The position numbers and the translations under genes were made by a program. A stretch of DNA of 64,000 bases from Microbacterium salsuginis (lineage in GTDB: Bacteria > Actinomycetota > Actinomycetes > Actinomycetales > Microbacteriaceae): the NCBI RefSeq assembly GCF_012524205.1, contig NZ_JABACI010000002.1, positions 705,223 through 769,222 on the forward strand, in the 5' to 3' direction. This document shows, in pieces, positions 1 through 9,717 of the stretch (position 1 is its first letter; each line of letters starts with the position of its first letter). The notes beneath the pieces were generated by a model that saw nothing but the letters and a program-made list of their open reading frames with translations, searched no databases and was not told where the DNA came from.

Positions 1-285
1 GAAGCCTTCCGGGTGCTCATGCGCGAACGCCCGGTACACGCGGGCGAGGCCAGCGATGTCGAGACCGGATGCCGCAAGCCGGCCGGTCAGCTCGTCCGCG
101 GTCGCTTCGGCCACCAGCAGCACCAGCGCGTCGCGATCCCGTACGCGCTTGTACAGCGACGGGGCCCGCACGCCGACGCGTTCGGCCACCGCTTGCATCG
201 TGAGGCCGGCGGCGCCGCCCTTCTCCAGCAGCTCCCGGCCTGCCGCGACGATCTCGGGCAGCGTCGTGCGCTCGGGTGTCGGCAT
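1..285 (-). CDS. TetR-family transcriptional regulator, N-terminal part
   Basis: Partial gene running off the left edge; only 95 codons are present. The start ATG is preceded by a strong AGGAGG ribosome site. The visible protein is a TetR-type helix-turn-helix: an alanine-rich helix, a TMQAVAERVGVRAPSLYKRV-type recognition region around residues 24-43, then the start of the ligand domain. It is divergent from the metallo-hydrolase gene, and a small palindrome lies in the 71-base gap, so it probably represses that gene and itself. The ligand cannot be predicted. Confidence 0.85.
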   Translation of the reverse strand, partial: MPTPERTTLPEIVAAGRELLEKGGAAGLTMQAVAERVGVRAPSLYKRVRDRDALVLLVAEATADELTGRLAASGLDIAGLARVYRAFAHEHPEGF

Positions 286-305
286 CCGTTCCTCCTCGAA
301 GGCTA

Positions 306-338
306 TTGACGTAAGCCATCATAGCTACGTATCATAGC
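306..338 (+). promoter_or_regulatory. Promoter and candidate TetR operator for the metallo-hydrolase
   Basis: A -35 TTGACG (306-311) and -10 TATCAT (330-335) with an 18-base spacer precede the ATG at 357 by about 20 bases. Overlapping the -10 is a 15-base imperfect palindrome, GCTACGTATCATAGC (324-338), plus a direct repeat ATCATAGC at 318-325 and 331-338. A repressor bound here would block the promoter; the divergent TetR gene is the obvious candidate. Confidence 0.6.
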
Positions 339-356
339 CATACTCAAGGAGGCATC

Positions 357-1082
357 ATGAAGCTCGGTCCCCATCTGCACCGCATCGGAAATGACATCGT
401 CGCCGCGTACCTGATCGTCGTGCCCGAGGGCATAACGATCATCGACGCCGGGCTCCCCGGACATTGGCGTGATCTGCAGAACGAGCTCTCCGCGATCGGC
501 CGCCCGATGTCGGACGTGCGTGGAGTGGTGCTGACGCACGGCGACAGCGACCACGTCGGCTTCGCCGAGAAGCTGCGCCGCGAGCAGGGTGTGCCGGCGT
601 ACGTCCACGCCGCGGACTCCGCCCGCGCCCGCGGCGACGACAAGCCCAAGACCGAGATGGGACGCATGCGCCTCGCGCCGACGCTCGGATTCTTCGCGTA
701 CGCGCTGCGCAAGGGCGGCGCGCGCACCACCTACCTCACCGAAGTGACCGAGGTCGCCGACGGCGATGTGCTGGATCTGCCCGGTGCGCCGCGGGTGATC
801 GGGCTGCCCGGCCACTCCCCCGGCAGCATCGCCGTGCATGTTCCCGCCGCCCGCGCGGTGTTCGTCGGCGACGGGCTGACGACGCGGCACGTGCTCACCG
901 GACGCACCGGACCGCAGCCGGCGCCGTTCACCGACGACCCCGCCGAGGCTCTGGCCTCGCTCGAGGTGCTCGCCGGCCTCGACGCGGATTGGGTGCTGCC
1001 CGGCCACGGCGCACCCTGGCGCGGGTCCCCGGCCGAGGCTGCGGCATCCGTCCGCTCCGCCGCCGCGGCGGCCAGCCGCTGA
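357..1082 (+). CDS. Metallo-beta-lactamase-fold hydrolase
   Basis: A 241-residue cytoplasmic MBL-fold enzyme without signal peptide. Metal-site motifs are visible in order: THGDSDH at 60-66, GHSPG with His153, GDG with Asp172 and LPGHG with His217. The usual HxHxDH motif is HxDxDH here, so the second histidine is aspartate (Asp63), as in some family members. The substrate is unknown. The start is well supported by AAGGAGG a few bases upstream. It is probably controlled by the divergent TetR regulator through the overlapping promoter/operator. Confidence 0.85.
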   Translation: MKLGPHLHRIGNDIVAAYLIVVPEGITIIDAGLPGHWRDLQNELSAIGRPMSDVRGVVLTHGDSDHVGFAEKLRREQGVPAYVHAADSARARGDDKPKTEMGRMRLAPTLGFFAYALRKGGARTTYLTEVTEVADGDVLDLPGAPRVIGLPGHSPGSIAVHVPAARAVFVGDGLTTRHVLTGRTGPQPAPFTDDPAEALASLEVLAGLDADWVLPGHGAPWRGSPAEAAASVRSAAAAASR

Positions 1083-1131
1083 GCACCCGGCATCGGTACG
1101 GCGGGCGTCGCGCTCCGGCCACACCCCCGAG

Positions 1132-1194
1132 GGTTCGTTCGTCACCTATGTACGTCGAAACCCCGTTTTCGCGTACATAGGTGACGAACGAACC
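1132..1194. repeat. Palindromic element, family D
   Basis: A perfect inverted repeat with 23-base arms (1132-1154 and 1172-1194) and a 17-base loop. The outer arm begins GGTTCGTTCGTCACC. It lies between the convergent MBL gene and clpP-like gene. The arms are long for an ordinary terminator and there is no T-run. It is similar in design, but not in sequence, to the other palindromes in this window. Confidence 0.85.
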
Positions 1195-1247
1195 AGCGTG
1201 CGACTGGGGAGGAGAGGCCGTCACGGTCCCGGGCGACCGCCGCGCCC

Positions 1248-1841
1248 TCAGGCCACGCCGCGCTCCAGGACGTGGTCTGCGAGGCCGTAGGCCACCGCGT
1301 CGACGGCGGTGAAGACGCGGTCGCGGTCGGTATCGGCGCGCAGCTTCGCGGCATCCTGCCCCGTATGCCGGGAGAGGATCGCCTCGACGTCGCCGCGCAC
1401 GCGCACGAGCTCGTCGGCCTGAAGGATCAGGTCGGGGATCGTCCCGCGCCCCTGCCCGGCGGGCTGATGCAGCACGACGCGCGCGTGCGGCAGCACCGAG
1501 CGCTTGCCGTGCGCGCCGGCGGCGAGCATCACCGCGCCGACGCCGATCGCCTGCCCCACGACGGTGGTCGCGACGTCGGGCCGCACGTGCTGCATCGTGT
1601 CGTATATCGCGAGCATCGCGGCCGGGTCGCCGCCCTCGCAGTTGATGTAGAGCTGGATGTCGCGCTCCGGGCTGTCAGCGTCGAGATGCAGCAGCTGCGC
1701 GATCAGCGCGTTTGCGACGCCTGCGTCGATCCCTGTGCCGAGATAGACCACGCGCTCGGCGAGCAGGTGCGAGTAGACATCCATGATGCGATCGCCGCGC
1801 GGATGCTGCGCCACGACGTTCGGGATCGTGTAGGAGCTCAT
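1248..1841 (-). CDS. ClpP-family subunit lacking the catalytic serine
   Basis: A 197-residue ClpP-fold protein. The family motif GQAASMGA reads GQAIGVGA (96-103), placing Gly100 where the nucleophilic serine should be. His125 (VVLHQP) and Asp174 (DRDR) of the triad are kept. It is therefore predicted to be a structural or regulatory subunit rather than an active protease, unless another residue substitutes. Its start overlaps the stop of the upstream clpP gene (ATGA), so the two are co-translated and probably form a mixed ring, as ClpP1/P2 or ClpP3/P4 pairs do in actinobacteria. No clpX or clpC is adjacent. Confidence 0.85.
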   Translation of the reverse strand: MSSYTIPNVVAQHPRGDRIMDVYSHLLAERVVYLGTGIDAGVANALIAQLLHLDADSPERDIQLYINCEGGDPAAMLAIYDTMQHVRPDVATTVVGQAIGVGAVMLAAGAHGKRSVLPHARVVLHQPAGQGRGTIPDLILQADELVRVRGDVEAILSRHTGQDAAKLRADTDRDRVFTAVDAVAYGLADHVLERGVA

Positions 1842-2476
1842 GCCGCCACCTCATTCGTCCGCTCTGCCGGAACCCCCAGCCCGGCGGGCCGGCGCCGGCG
1901 CGGCACGACCTGTGAGAAATCGTCGACGATGCCGTCGATGAAGCCGTACTCGAGCGCCTGGGACGCCGTGTACCAGCGGTCGTGCAGCGAGTCCTCGAAG
2001 ATGCGCTCGACCGGCTGACCGGTGTCCTCCGCGGTGAGGCCGAGCACGGTGTCGCGGACGTATCGCAGATCGTCGGCCTGCACCTCGACCTCGACGGCCG
2101 AGCCGCCGATGCCGGCCGATCCCTGGTGCATCAGGATCCGCGCGTGCGGCAGCGCCCGCCGCTTGCCCTTCGTGCCCGATGACAGCAGGAACTGCCCGGC
2201 ACTGCAGGCCAGGCCGAGCGCCAGCGTCGCGACGTCGTTGGGAATGAGCCGCATGACGTCGCGGATCGCGAGCATCGACGGCACCGAACCACCCGGTGAG
2301 TGGATCCAGAGGGCGATGTCGGATGCCTCGTCCTCCGCCGCGAGCGCCAGCAGCTGAGTCGCGAGCAGGGTGCCGTTGTCATCGTCGAGCGGACCGTCGA
2401 GCACGAGCACGCGCTGGTGGTACAGCTCGCGCCGGGCCTCGGCTCCGAACTGCGGGATCTTGCCTTCTTCTGCCAT
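1838..2476 (-). CDS. clpP: ATP-dependent Clp protease proteolytic subunit (ClpP-like)
   Basis: A 212-residue ClpP serine peptidase with a complete triad: Ser92 in GLACSAGQF, His117 in ILMHQ and Asp166 in HDRWYT. The C-terminus is a basic tail (PRRRRPAG). It is first in a two-gene unit with a serine-less paralogue that overlaps it by four bases. This is probably an accessory clpP pair, because the housekeeping pair normally sits beside clpX, which is absent here. No HTH regulator such as PopR is adjacent. Confidence 0.9.
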   Translation of the reverse strand: MAEEGKIPQFGAEARRELYHQRVLVLDGPLDDDNGTLLATQLLALAAEDEASDIALWIHSPGGSVPSMLAIRDVMRLIPNDVATLALGLACSAGQFLLSSGTKGKRRALPHARILMHQGSAGIGGSAVEVEVQADDLRYVRDTVLGLTAEDTGQPVERIFEDSLHDRWYTASQALEYGFIDGIVDDFSQVVPRRRRPAGLGVPAERTNEVAA

Positions 2477-2528
2477 GCCTCCAGCCTGCGTCGCGGCGCA
2501 GGCCGTGGCATCCGGATCCGCTCCCGGC

Positions 2529-2549
2529 GGCTCCGCTGTGGGCGGAGCC
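2529..2549 (-). terminator. Hairpin downstream of the glycosyltransferase gene
   Basis: Perfect 8-base arms GGCTCCGC / GCGGAGCC with a five-base loop lie just after the glycosyltransferase stop (minus strand). There is no T-run, as is common in high-GC actinobacteria. Confidence 0.55.
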
Positions 2550-2555
2550 CCGGGG

Positions 2556-3950
2556 TCAGGCGCGGCGGGAGGGCACCGCGAGCACGTCGCGCACGGCCTG
2601 CGCGAGGGCTTCGGTCACACGGTCGGGGTCGACGCGGCGGGCCATCTGCGCGGCCTCGCGGGCGAGGCGCGCGTGCTCCTCCGGGTCGTCGATCACGCGG
2701 ACGATCGCCGCGGCCAGCGCGTCGATATCACCGTCGGGCACGAGCACGCCGCCGCCGTTGGCGAGGTGGTCACGCGGCCCGTAACGCACGTCGTACGCCA
2801 CGACGGGGCATCCGTGCACCATCGCCTCGACGATCGCGAGCGCCTGGCCCTCGAACGCGGAAGTGGTGAGGAACGCGGATGCCTGATCCAGCACGCGCCC
2901 CGGATCGTCGGTGATGCCGCGCATCACGACGTGCGCGCCCAGACCCAGCTCGTCGATCAGCTGCTGCAGACGGTCGTGCTCGACGCCTCCGCCGTAGATG
3001 TCGAGCGTCGCGTGCGGAACCACTGCCAGCACCGACCGGAAGGCACGGATCGCGTGGTCGACGCGCTTGCCGGGCGCGAGGCGGTTGAGCATGACGACGC
3101 GGCCACGGTCGCGCTCCGAGCCGGGCACGACCGAGGATGCCGCGGGCACGCCGGCCGGGATCACGAGGTGCACCCCCTCGTCGCCGAACCGCTCGACGAC
3201 GTCGGTGCGCTGCGACTGGCTCAGCCACAGCACGGCGTCGAAGCGCTCGGCCATGCTGAACCAGCGGTCCCACAGGGCGTTGACCGGCGCATCAGGGGTG
3301 TAGGGCGGCTCGAGGTGAATCGTATGGATCGAGTGGATCAGCCGCACGCCCGGGTCGCTCCAACCGGCGATGAGCTCGCCGAGCTGCCGCGACTCGCAGA
3401 TCACGACGACCGGCTTCTCGCCGCCGGTCGCGCGCAGCTGCGCGACGACGTGCTCGAGCCACGCGCGGTACAGCTCTCCGAACCCGGTCAGCACCCCGAT
3501 CACGGTCCCGTCGGGTCCGTACACCGCGACCGGCGCGGTGGTGATGTGCCAGTCGGGATCGCCGTGGATCACCGGGATGCCGACCACGGGACGGCCTTCG
3601 GCGTCGTCGACGCGTCGGTACTCCAGGGCGGGGTCGGGTTCGCCGGGCCGCGCTGCGACGCGCAGCCAGTCAGCGGCTCCGCCGCGGGGATCGGATGCCT
3701 CGTCGAACAGGTTGCGCATCCGCTCGGGGTCGACGATCAGGTCGCGCTCGTCGAAGGCCCGACGGTGCTGCGCGTGGGCGGCTGCGGTGCCGGGGTCGAA
3801 CGTCAGGATGAGCGGGCCGCGGCCCTCGTGCACGCCGGCTGAGGCCATCTGCCGCGCCCTCGCGAGGACCGCGAGCCCGTACCCGCCGTCGTGATCGGGA
3901 ATGAGCCTGCTCGAGAGGATCAGGTACTCGGCATCCGGAAACTGCGTCAC
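2556..3950 (-). CDS. Glycosyltransferase, poly(glycerol-phosphate) glucosyltransferase type (GT4)
   Basis: About 464 residues. The C-terminal half is a GT4 Rossmann domain with NRLAPGKRVDHAIRAF and the nucleotide-sugar site EGQALAIVEAMVHGCPVVA. The combination of YGLAVLARARQM near the N-terminus, SIHTIHL, and YDVRYGPRDHL after the EAM motif is typical of TagE/GtfA-type enzymes that glucosylate teichoic-acid-like polymers or serine-rich proteins. The GTG start at 3950 follows GGGGGAGGA; the longer in-frame extension would run into palindrome E and is rejected. No other wall-polymer gene is adjacent, so the acceptor is unknown. Confidence 0.8.
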   Translation of the reverse strand: MTQFPDAEYLILSSRLIPDHDGGYGLAVLARARQMASAGVHEGRGPLILTFDPGTAAAHAQHRRAFDERDLIVDPERMRNLFDEASDPRGGAADWLRVAARPGEPDPALEYRRVDDAEGRPVVGIPVIHGDPDWHITTAPVAVYGPDGTVIGVLTGFGELYRAWLEHVVAQLRATGGEKPVVVICESRQLGELIAGWSDPGVRLIHSIHTIHLEPPYTPDAPVNALWDRWFSMAERFDAVLWLSQSQRTDVVERFGDEGVHLVIPAGVPAASSVVPGSERDRGRVVMLNRLAPGKRVDHAIRAFRSVLAVVPHATLDIYGGGVEHDRLQQLIDELGLGAHVVMRGITDDPGRVLDQASAFLTTSAFEGQALAIVEAMVHGCPVVAYDVRYGPRDHLANGGGVLVPDGDIDALAAAIVRVIDDPEEHARLAREAAQMARRVDPDRVTEALAQAVRDVLAVPSRRA

Positions 3951-4001
3951 GGTCCTATCCTCCCCCACCCGCCCACGTCGCCCCACCCACCCCTCCCGGC
4001 A

Positions 4002-4060
4002 TTCGAATCGCGCACTTTGCGGCAAACCCCGGCCTCGAACTGCAAAGTGCGCGATTCGAA
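4002..4060. repeat. Palindromic element, family E
   Basis: A perfect inverted repeat: 19-base arms at 4002-4020 and 4042-4060 (TTCGAATCGCGCACTTTGC and its complement) with a 21-base loop. It lies just upstream of the glycosyltransferase start. No second copy was seen in this window. Confidence 0.85.
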
Positions 4061-4144
4061 ACCCCGGGGAGCCCCGAGGACCCGCGGCGGAGAGCGAGAC
4101 CGGGAAGGGGGCGAGAATGACGGATGCCGCGGACCTGGGTCCGC

Positions 4145-4211
4145 GGCTGGGCCCACGCGGCCGGAGGCTCCACCCGACGCGTCAGCGGCGAGTGGAGGGG
4201 CCGTGGGGACC
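4145..4211 (+). repeat. Family F palindromic repeat, copy 1
   Basis: About 67 bases, starting GGCTGGGCCCACGCG and ending in GGGGCCGTGGGGACC, immediately after the guaA stop. It closely matches the copies at 12406-12474 and, in reverse, 61893-61959. GGCCCACG near one end and CGTGGGGACC at the other can pair. It is intergenic here. Confidence 0.75.
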
Positions 4212-4217
4212 GCTACA

Positions 4218-5801
4218 TCATTCCCACTCGATGGTGCCCGGGGGCTTCGAGGTCACGTCGAGCACGACACGGTTGACCTCGCGCACCTCGTTGGTGATGC
4301 GGTTCGAGATCCTCGACAGCACGTCGTACGGCAGGCGGGTCCAGTCGGCGGTCATGGCGTCTTCGGACGAGACCGGGCGCAGCACGATGGGGTGCCCGTA
4401 GGTGCGGCCGTCGCCCTGCACGCCCACCGAACGGACATCGGCGAGCAGCACGACCGGGCACTGCCAGATCTCGTTGTCGAGTCCCGCTCGGGTCAGCTCT
4501 TCGCGCGCGATGGCGTCGGCGTCACGCAGAATCTCGAGGCGGTCAGCGGTGACCTCACCGACGATCCGGATGCCGAGGCCGGGGCCCGGAAAGGGCTGGC
4601 GGCCCACGATCGCCTCGGGCAGGCCGAGCTCGCGGCCGATCGCGCGCACTTCGTCCTTGAACAGCGTGCGCAGCGGCTCGACGAGCTCGAACTGCAGGTC
4701 TTCGGGCAGGCCGCCGACGTTGTGGTGCGACTTGATGTTCGCGGTGCCTGCACCGCCGCCGGACTCGACGACGTCGGGGTACAGCGTGCCTTGCACGAGG
4801 AACCGGATCGGCTCGCCGTCGGCTTCGGCCTCGGCGATCAGCGCCTTCTCGGCCTCTTCGAACGTGCGGATGAACTCGCGCCCGATGATCTTGCGCTTCT
4901 GCTCGGGGTCGCTGACGCCCGCGAGCGCCGTGAGGAACCGCTCGCGCGCGTCGATCGTGATGAGCCGCACGCCGGTCGAGGCGACGTAGTCCTGCTCGAC
5001 CTGCTCGCGCTCGCCCTTTCGCAGCAGTCCGTGGTCGACGAAGATCGCGGTCAGCTGGTCGCCGACGGCCTTGTGCACGAGCGCCGTCGAGACGGCCGAG
5101 TCCACGCCGCCCGAGAGCGCCGAGATCACTCGGCCCGACCCGATCTGCGCCCGGATGCGCTCGACCTGCTCGGCGATGACGTTGCCGCTGTTCCAGTCCG
5201 CGGGGAGCCCGGCGGCCTTGTGCAGGAAGTTCTCGAGCACGTTCTGGCCGTAGTCGGTGTGCTTGACCTCGGGATGCCACTGCACGCCGTAGAGGCGACG
5301 CTCATCGCTCGCGAAGGCGGCGACCCGCGTCGCGGACGTCGAAGCGAGCACCTCGAAGCCCTCGGGCGCACGCGAGACCTGGTCGCCGTGGCTCATCCAG
5401 ACGTTCTGCTCGGCGGGCTGGCCGCCCAGCAGCACGCCGCCGTCACCCGTGACCGCGGCATCCGTCGCTCCGTACTCCCGGAGTCCGGTGTGCGCGACCT
5501 CGCCGCCCAGCTGCTGCGCCATCACCTGGAAGCCGTAGCAGATGCCCAGCGTCGGGACGCCGAGCTCGAGCACGCCGGTGTCGAGCTGCGGAGCGCCCTC
5601 CTCGTAGACCGAGGAAGGCCCGCCCGACAGGATGATGCCGACGGGGCTCTTGGCCGCGATCTCGGCCGCCGTCGCGGTGTGCGGCACGATCTCGCTGTAC
5701 ACACCCGCCTCGCGGACGCGCCGCGCGATCAGCTGCGCGTACTGCGCACCGAAGTCGACGACGAGGACGGGGCGCTGGGATGTCTCGGTCTGCTGTGTCA
5801 A
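4218..5801 (-). CDS. guaA: GMP synthase (glutamine-hydrolysing)
   Basis: Converts XMP to GMP with glutamine and ATP, the last step of de novo GMP synthesis. The 527 residues comprise a class I amidotransferase domain (GICYGF with Cys88, QWHPEV with His176 and Glu178), a PP-loop ATP pyrophosphatase domain (SGGVDS at 230-235), and the C-terminal dimerisation domain ending in KPPGTIEWE. The start is TTG at 5801, supported by a start/stop overlap (TTGA) with the upstream DUF3817 gene and by the protein beginning just before [11 protein letters not shown] family F repeat follows the stop. Confidence 0.97.
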   Translation of the reverse strand: MTQQTETSQRPVLVVDFGAQYAQLIARRVREAGVYSEIVPHTATAAEIAAKSPVGIILSGGPSSVYEEGAPQLDTGVLELGVPTLGICYGFQVMAQQLGGEVAHTGLREYGATDAAVTGDGGVLLGGQPAEQNVWMSHGDQVSRAPEGFEVLASTSATRVAAFASDERRLYGVQWHPEVKHTDYGQNVLENFLHKAAGLPADWNSGNVIAEQVERIRAQIGSGRVISALSGGVDSAVSTALVHKAVGDQLTAIFVDHGLLRKGEREQVEQDYVASTGVRLITIDARERFLTALAGVSDPEQKRKIIGREFIRTFEEAEKALIAEAEADGEPIRFLVQGTLYPDVVESGGGAGTANIKSHHNVGGLPEDLQFELVEPLRTLFKDEVRAIGRELGLPEAIVGRQPFPGPGLGIRIVGEVTADRLEILRDADAIAREELTRAGLDNEIWQCPVVLLADVRSVGVQGDGRTYGHPIVLRPVSSEDAMTADWTRLPYDVLSRISNRITNEVREVNRVVLDVTSKPPGTIEWE

Positions 5802-6343
5802 CGCAGGTTCTCCGTCGCGATCGTTTGGGTCAGGGAAGAGTGCTCGGCGCGCGAATGCAGTTCCTCGTCTTCGCGGCGTTGGAGGTACGACTTCACTTCG
5901 CGCGCAACGCGTGCCTCCATGAAGAACGAGAGGAACGGCACGATACCGCCGAGCGCGAGCATGATGAAGCGACCGAACGGCCACCGCATGAGACTCCACA
6001 CGCGGAAGCACGAGAAGAGGTACACCACGTAGAACCAGCCGTGGGCCACCAGGATGAACAGCGAGATGTTGAAGCCGTCGCCGACGGACGTCATCTCGCA
6101 CGCGTTCGTCATGGGGGCGAACAGCGACCACCACTGGCAGTCCGGGCCCGCGATGACGGGTGCGAACCAGAGCAGACCGCCCGATCCCCCGGCGAAGAGC
6201 TCGACGTGGATGGGCGTGTACTTGAGGATCATCTCGGCGAGCAGCAGAAGCAGCATCGTTCCGGTGATGATCGAGCAGATCTGGTAGAACTTCAGGGCTC
6301 CGCGGATCGCCGGAAAAGAAGCGAGCTTGGGGGCGCGGGGCAT
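5798..6343 (-). CDS. DUF3817 family integral membrane protein
   Basis: 181 residues with several hydrophobic segments (about 18-40, 108-128 and 137-157) and a charged C-terminus (QRREDEEL). It resembles the DUF3817 family, which in actinobacteria is commonly found beside guaA. Function unknown. Its stop overlaps the guaA TTG start, so the two are translationally coupled. The start ATG gives [11 protein letters not shown]. Confidence 0.8.
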   Translation of the reverse strand: MPRAPKLASFPAIRGALKFYQICSIITGTMLLLLLAEMILKYTPIHVELFAGGSGGLLWFAPVIAGPDCQWWSLFAPMTNACEMTSVGDGFNISLFILVAHGWFYVVYLFSCFRVWSLMRWPFGRFIMLALGGIVPFLSFFMEARVAREVKSYLQRREDEELHSRAEHSSLTQTIATENLR

Positions 6344-6403
6344 GCAGCCAGTCTACCCGCGGGATTCCGCGGCGCCGTTCGACGACGGTTGCCACGACGA
6401 CGC

Positions 6404-6437
6404 ACGTCGCCCCGTCCCTGGCGGGACGGGGCGACGT
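6404..6437 (-). terminator. Strong hairpin terminator after the phosphatase operon
   Basis: Perfect 15-base arms ACGTCGCCCCGTCCC / complement at 6404-6418 and 6423-6437 with a TGGC loop, about 12 bases after the stop of the beta-propeller phosphatase (minus strand). Confidence 0.85.
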
Positions 6438-6448
6438 GTGAAGGGCGG

Positions 6449-9400
6449 TCAGCCCGCAGCGGGCAGCGTCACCTCAATGAGCCCGGCGGGGTACCGATCG
6501 CGCGCCGAGACGAACAGCAGGTCTCGCTCGGGGTCGATCGACACCCCGTAGACCTTGTCGCCGTACGCATAGGCACTCAGTCGCTTCACGAGCGACAGGT
6601 CGTCCGCCTTCAGCACCGTCGCACCGGATGCGTCGAAAGCCGAGGTCTGATGACCGACCACGACGATCCCCGCCGCAGCGTCGACCGCGATCGAGCGGTA
6701 GTCCGCTGCAGCCGCCGGCAGCCGCCGCACGAGGGTGTCATCCGCGGTGTTGTACACGTGGATGCCCTCCGTGGAGCCGTCGGCATCGCTGTTGCTGATG
6801 TACAGCAGCCCGTGCGCCGCATCGACGGCGACACCGTGAGTGCGCCAGGCTCCGGCATCGGCTGGACCCGCCACGGTACGCAGCAGCTCACCGGTCTCGG
6901 CATCCGCCACGTCGTACCCGGTTCCGCGCACGCCGCCGTAGACAAGCCCGCCGGCGAAGTCCACGTCGATGCCGCGCACGCCGCCGCTGAACGCGAACGG
7001 ACCGCGCACTCGCGCACCGGTCGCCGCATCCATCACGACCCAGTTGCTGCCGTACGCGACGTACAGCAGTCCCTTCTCGACGTCGTACGCCAGGTCGCGC
7101 AGTCCGTCCTCGACCGGATCCGTCGTCGGCGCGGGCATCGTACGGACGACCGCGTCGGTCTCGGGGTCGATGACGTGAACTCGCGCCGGACGCATCTCGT
7201 CCGCCAGGAAGATCAGACCGGTCTCGGGATCGACCGCCGAGCCGACCGGACGAATCTCCGGGTCGGTGGGCTCCGAGGGGATCACGCCGAGCGCACGCGG
7301 CACCCACGACTCCTCCGGATCCGTCGGGTCCGTCGGGTCCGTCGGGTCGGTGGGGTCGGTCGGATCCGTGGGTCCACCCGGCTCCTCTCCGTCGGCGACA
7401 CGGATGCTGACGGTCACCGCGAACGGAACGAGCTCCTCGCCGGGCGGGTTGAGCCGGAAGTCGCGATTGGACACGAACACCCGCTGCTTCTCCTCGTCGA
7501 CGGCGATGCCGTATCCGTCCTTGCCGTAGTCGGGGCCGACCATGTCCACCATCAGCGTTCCGCTGGCCAGCGAAAGAACTGAGAAGCCGCCGGCGTCAGC
7601 CTTGGTTCCGGTGTAGCCGACGTAGAGCAGGCCGTTCGCGCTGTCGATGTCGACCTGGCGAGCGCCGGGGCGCACCGCCTTCTCCCACGACATCGAGAAG
7701 TCGTCCTTGGAGTCGAAGGCCTGGATGCCGATCTCACCCTCCACGGAGAGGAACTTGGTGGTCACAACGGTTCCGGTGGCGGGGTCGGCGGCCACGTAGT
7801 ACGCATCCGCTGTTCCGTTGATCACGCCGAGCGACTGACCCGTCGACGCACGGAACACCTCCACACCGCGAGCCGGCACCGCCACGTACACGTAGTCGTT
7901 CACCGGGTCGACGTCGATGGAGCGATTCGACTCGATGATCGGGTACGGCCCGCGCACCACCTGACCGAACGTGTCGTCGGCGATCGACACCACGACCCAG
8001 TTCCGGTTCTGCTGACCGACGTAAAGCAGCTCTCGCTCCTCGTCGACACCGAGATCGCGGATGTTCTCGGGCAGCGTCATCTCACGCAGCACCGTGTCGG
8101 TCTCGGGGTCGATCTCGAAGATCTTCTGTCCGTTCTGGTCCCCCAGATAGAGCACGTCGCGCTCCTGGTGGTAGGCCGCACCGGCCGGGATCGCGGCGCG
8201 GTGGGGAGCGTCAGCCACATTGTTGGGCATCACGGCGTCGAGAAGCGCCGTCTGCTCGTAGTCGAACTCGCCCGTCGGCTCCTCGGGATCCGTCGGGTCG
8301 GTGGGGTCGGGTCCACCGGGCTCGCAGCCGAGGCACGGCGCGGGCGTGCCCGGGTCGATCTCCTGCGGCTCGACGCCGTCGACCACGAGCTTGGTGTCGC
8401 CGGTCTTCGTGATCGTGAAGCCGTCGAAGAACTTTCCGTCGGCCGTCCGCGACTCGAAGCGCAGGGTGCCCTCGTTGATGTCGACCACCTGGTACGTCTG
8501 CAGGCCCGTGGCGAGCCGGCGCAGGTGCCCGTCGTTCTCGTTCCAGTGACGCGGGCCGGCGTCGTAGAACTTCGAGCCGACGCTGGAAGAGACGTAGACG
8601 GGACCGGTCGAGCTGAGTTCCGGATCGGCGCCGGCGGGCAGGTTCTGCTCGTTGGCGAGCAGGTTGCCCCGGCCGTAGGCGTGGTCGTGGCCGGTCAGCA
8701 CCAGGTCGACGTTGTGTTCCTCGAGGATCGGACCCCACTGCTGACGGATGCCCAGGTTGTTACGGCCCTCGTCGAGCGAGTACACCGGGTGGTGGAAATA
8801 CACCACCGTCCATGCCTGGTCGTTGTCGGTCAGCACCTGATCGAGCCACTCCGCCTGCACACGCAGACCCTCGGTGTCGACGATGTTGCTGTTGAGCGAG
8901 ACGAAGCGCACGCCCTGGTGGTCGGTGTAGTAGACGCTCCCCTCGAGGGCGTCATAGACCTCACCCTCACCCTGGGGCCCGTTGTCGGGGAATGCGTACA
9001 TGTCCTGCCACTGCTGCGACAGCCCGCCCTCGTACTCGTGGTTGCCGGGGGTGGTCAGCAGATTCTGCGTGCCGAGCGTGTACGAGAACGCCTCGTACAG
9101 CTCACCCCACTGCTCGTCCGACTCAGCGTCGTTGACGAGGTCGCCGATCTGCAGCACGAGGTCGGCGTTCGGACGGTCTCGGAATGCGTTGCGCACGACG
9201 CGAGATGCATCGCTCAGGATGCCGTTCTGCACGTCGCCGAGGTACACGAACGAGAACCTCTCGGCCTCGGCCGAGGCCGTCTCGAAATCCTGCCACTCGC
9301 TGAAGTTCGTGCCGTCTCCGACGCGGTACATATACGAGACGCCGGGCTGGAGCGCGGAGAGTGTGGCGGTGTGCACCACGTTGGTGTAGCCGAGATCGGT

Positions 9401-9715
9401 CACCTGTTCGGTGCGCTGCTGCGCCACCAGGCGCTCGACGCCCGTCGGGTAGCCCGACGAGATCATCGGGCGGTACTCGACGATGCCGTCCGAGACAGTT
9501 GTGGACGACCGCCACGAAACGACCTGCTGGGTCTTGGCGTCGGCGCCGGGCATGAGCGTGATCCGGTCGGGCACCTGGGAGGGCGCGTACCGCTCAGCGG
9601 CGGGAACGGTTGCCGCGGTCGCAGGCGATGCTGTCGCGAGCATGCCGCTCGTGAGCGCGACGCCGCACACGAGCCCGGCGGCCAGGACGCGGCCGGCTGG
9701 ACGAAGTCGAGCCAT
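6449..9715 (-). CDS. Secreted purple acid phosphatase-like protein with beta-propeller repeats
   Basis: 1088 residues. Order: Sec signal peptide (cleavage near ATAATVPA), a fibronectin-like PAP N-domain, then a calcineurin-like metallophosphatase with LGDVQN, GDLVND, PGNHEY, HHPVY and GHDHAYGRG. The metal-binding tyrosine usual in purple enzymes (GDxxY) is Asn, so the enzyme may not be purple. After a Pro-Thr-Asp linker come two blocks of YVTN-like repeats ([24 protein letters not shown]), separated by (TDP)n, probably beta-propellers. There is no sortase signal. It starts 2 bases after the stop of the LPATG phosphatase upstream, so it is in the same operon. Substrate unknown. Confidence 0.85.
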   Translation of the reverse strand: MARLRPAGRVLAAGLVCGVALTSGMLATASPATAATVPAAERYAPSQVPDRITLMPGADAKTQQVVSWRSSTTVSDGIVEYRPMISSGYPTGVERLVAQQRTEQVTDLGYTNVVHTATLSALQPGVSYMYRVGDGTNFSEWQDFETASAEAERFSFVYLGDVQNGILSDASRVVRNAFRDRPNADLVLQIGDLVNDAESDEQWGELYEAFSYTLGTQNLLTTPGNHEYEGGLSQQWQDMYAFPDNGPQGEGEVYDALEGSVYYTDHQGVRFVSLNSNIVDTEGLRVQAEWLDQVLTDNDQAWTVVYFHHPVYSLDEGRNNLGIRQQWGPILEEHNVDLVLTGHDHAYGRGNLLANEQNLPAGADPELSSTGPVYVSSSVGSKFYDAGPRHWNENDGHLRRLATGLQTYQVVDINEGTLRFESRTADGKFFDGFTITKTGDTKLVVDGVEPQEIDPGTPAPCLGCEPGGPDPTDPTDPEEPTGEFDYEQTALLDAVMPNNVADAPHRAAIPAGAAYHQERDVLYLGDQNGQKIFEIDPETDTVLREMTLPENIRDLGVDEERELLYVGQQNRNWVVVSIADDTFGQVVRGPYPIIESNRSIDVDPVNDYVYVAVPARGVEVFRASTGQSLGVINGTADAYYVAADPATGTVVTTKFLSVEGEIGIQAFDSKDDFSMSWEKAVRPGARQVDIDSANGLLYVGYTGTKADAGGFSVLSLASGTLMVDMVGPDYGKDGYGIAVDEEKQRVFVSNRDFRLNPPGEELVPFAVTVSIRVADGEEPGGPTDPTDPTDPTDPTDPTDPEESWVPRALGVIPSEPTDPEIRPVGSAVDPETGLIFLADEMRPARVHVIDPETDAVVRTMPAPTTDPVEDGLRDLAYDVEKGLLYVAYGSNWVVMDAATGARVRGPFAFSGGVRGIDVDFAGGLVYGGVRGTGYDVADAETGELLRTVAGPADAGAWRTHGVAVDAAHGLLYISNSDADGSTEGIHVYNTADDTLVRRLPAAAADYRSIAVDAAAGIVVVGHQTSAFDASGATVLKADDLSLVKRLSAYAYGDKVYGVSIDPERDLLFVSARDRYPAGLIEVTLPAAG

Positions 9716-9717
9716 GA

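Noticed and set aside
4218..6395. A guaA frame extended upstream to about 6395
   Set aside because: The extension is antisense-like basic sequence over the DUF3817 gene; GuaA homology begins at the TTG that overlaps the DUF3817 stop.
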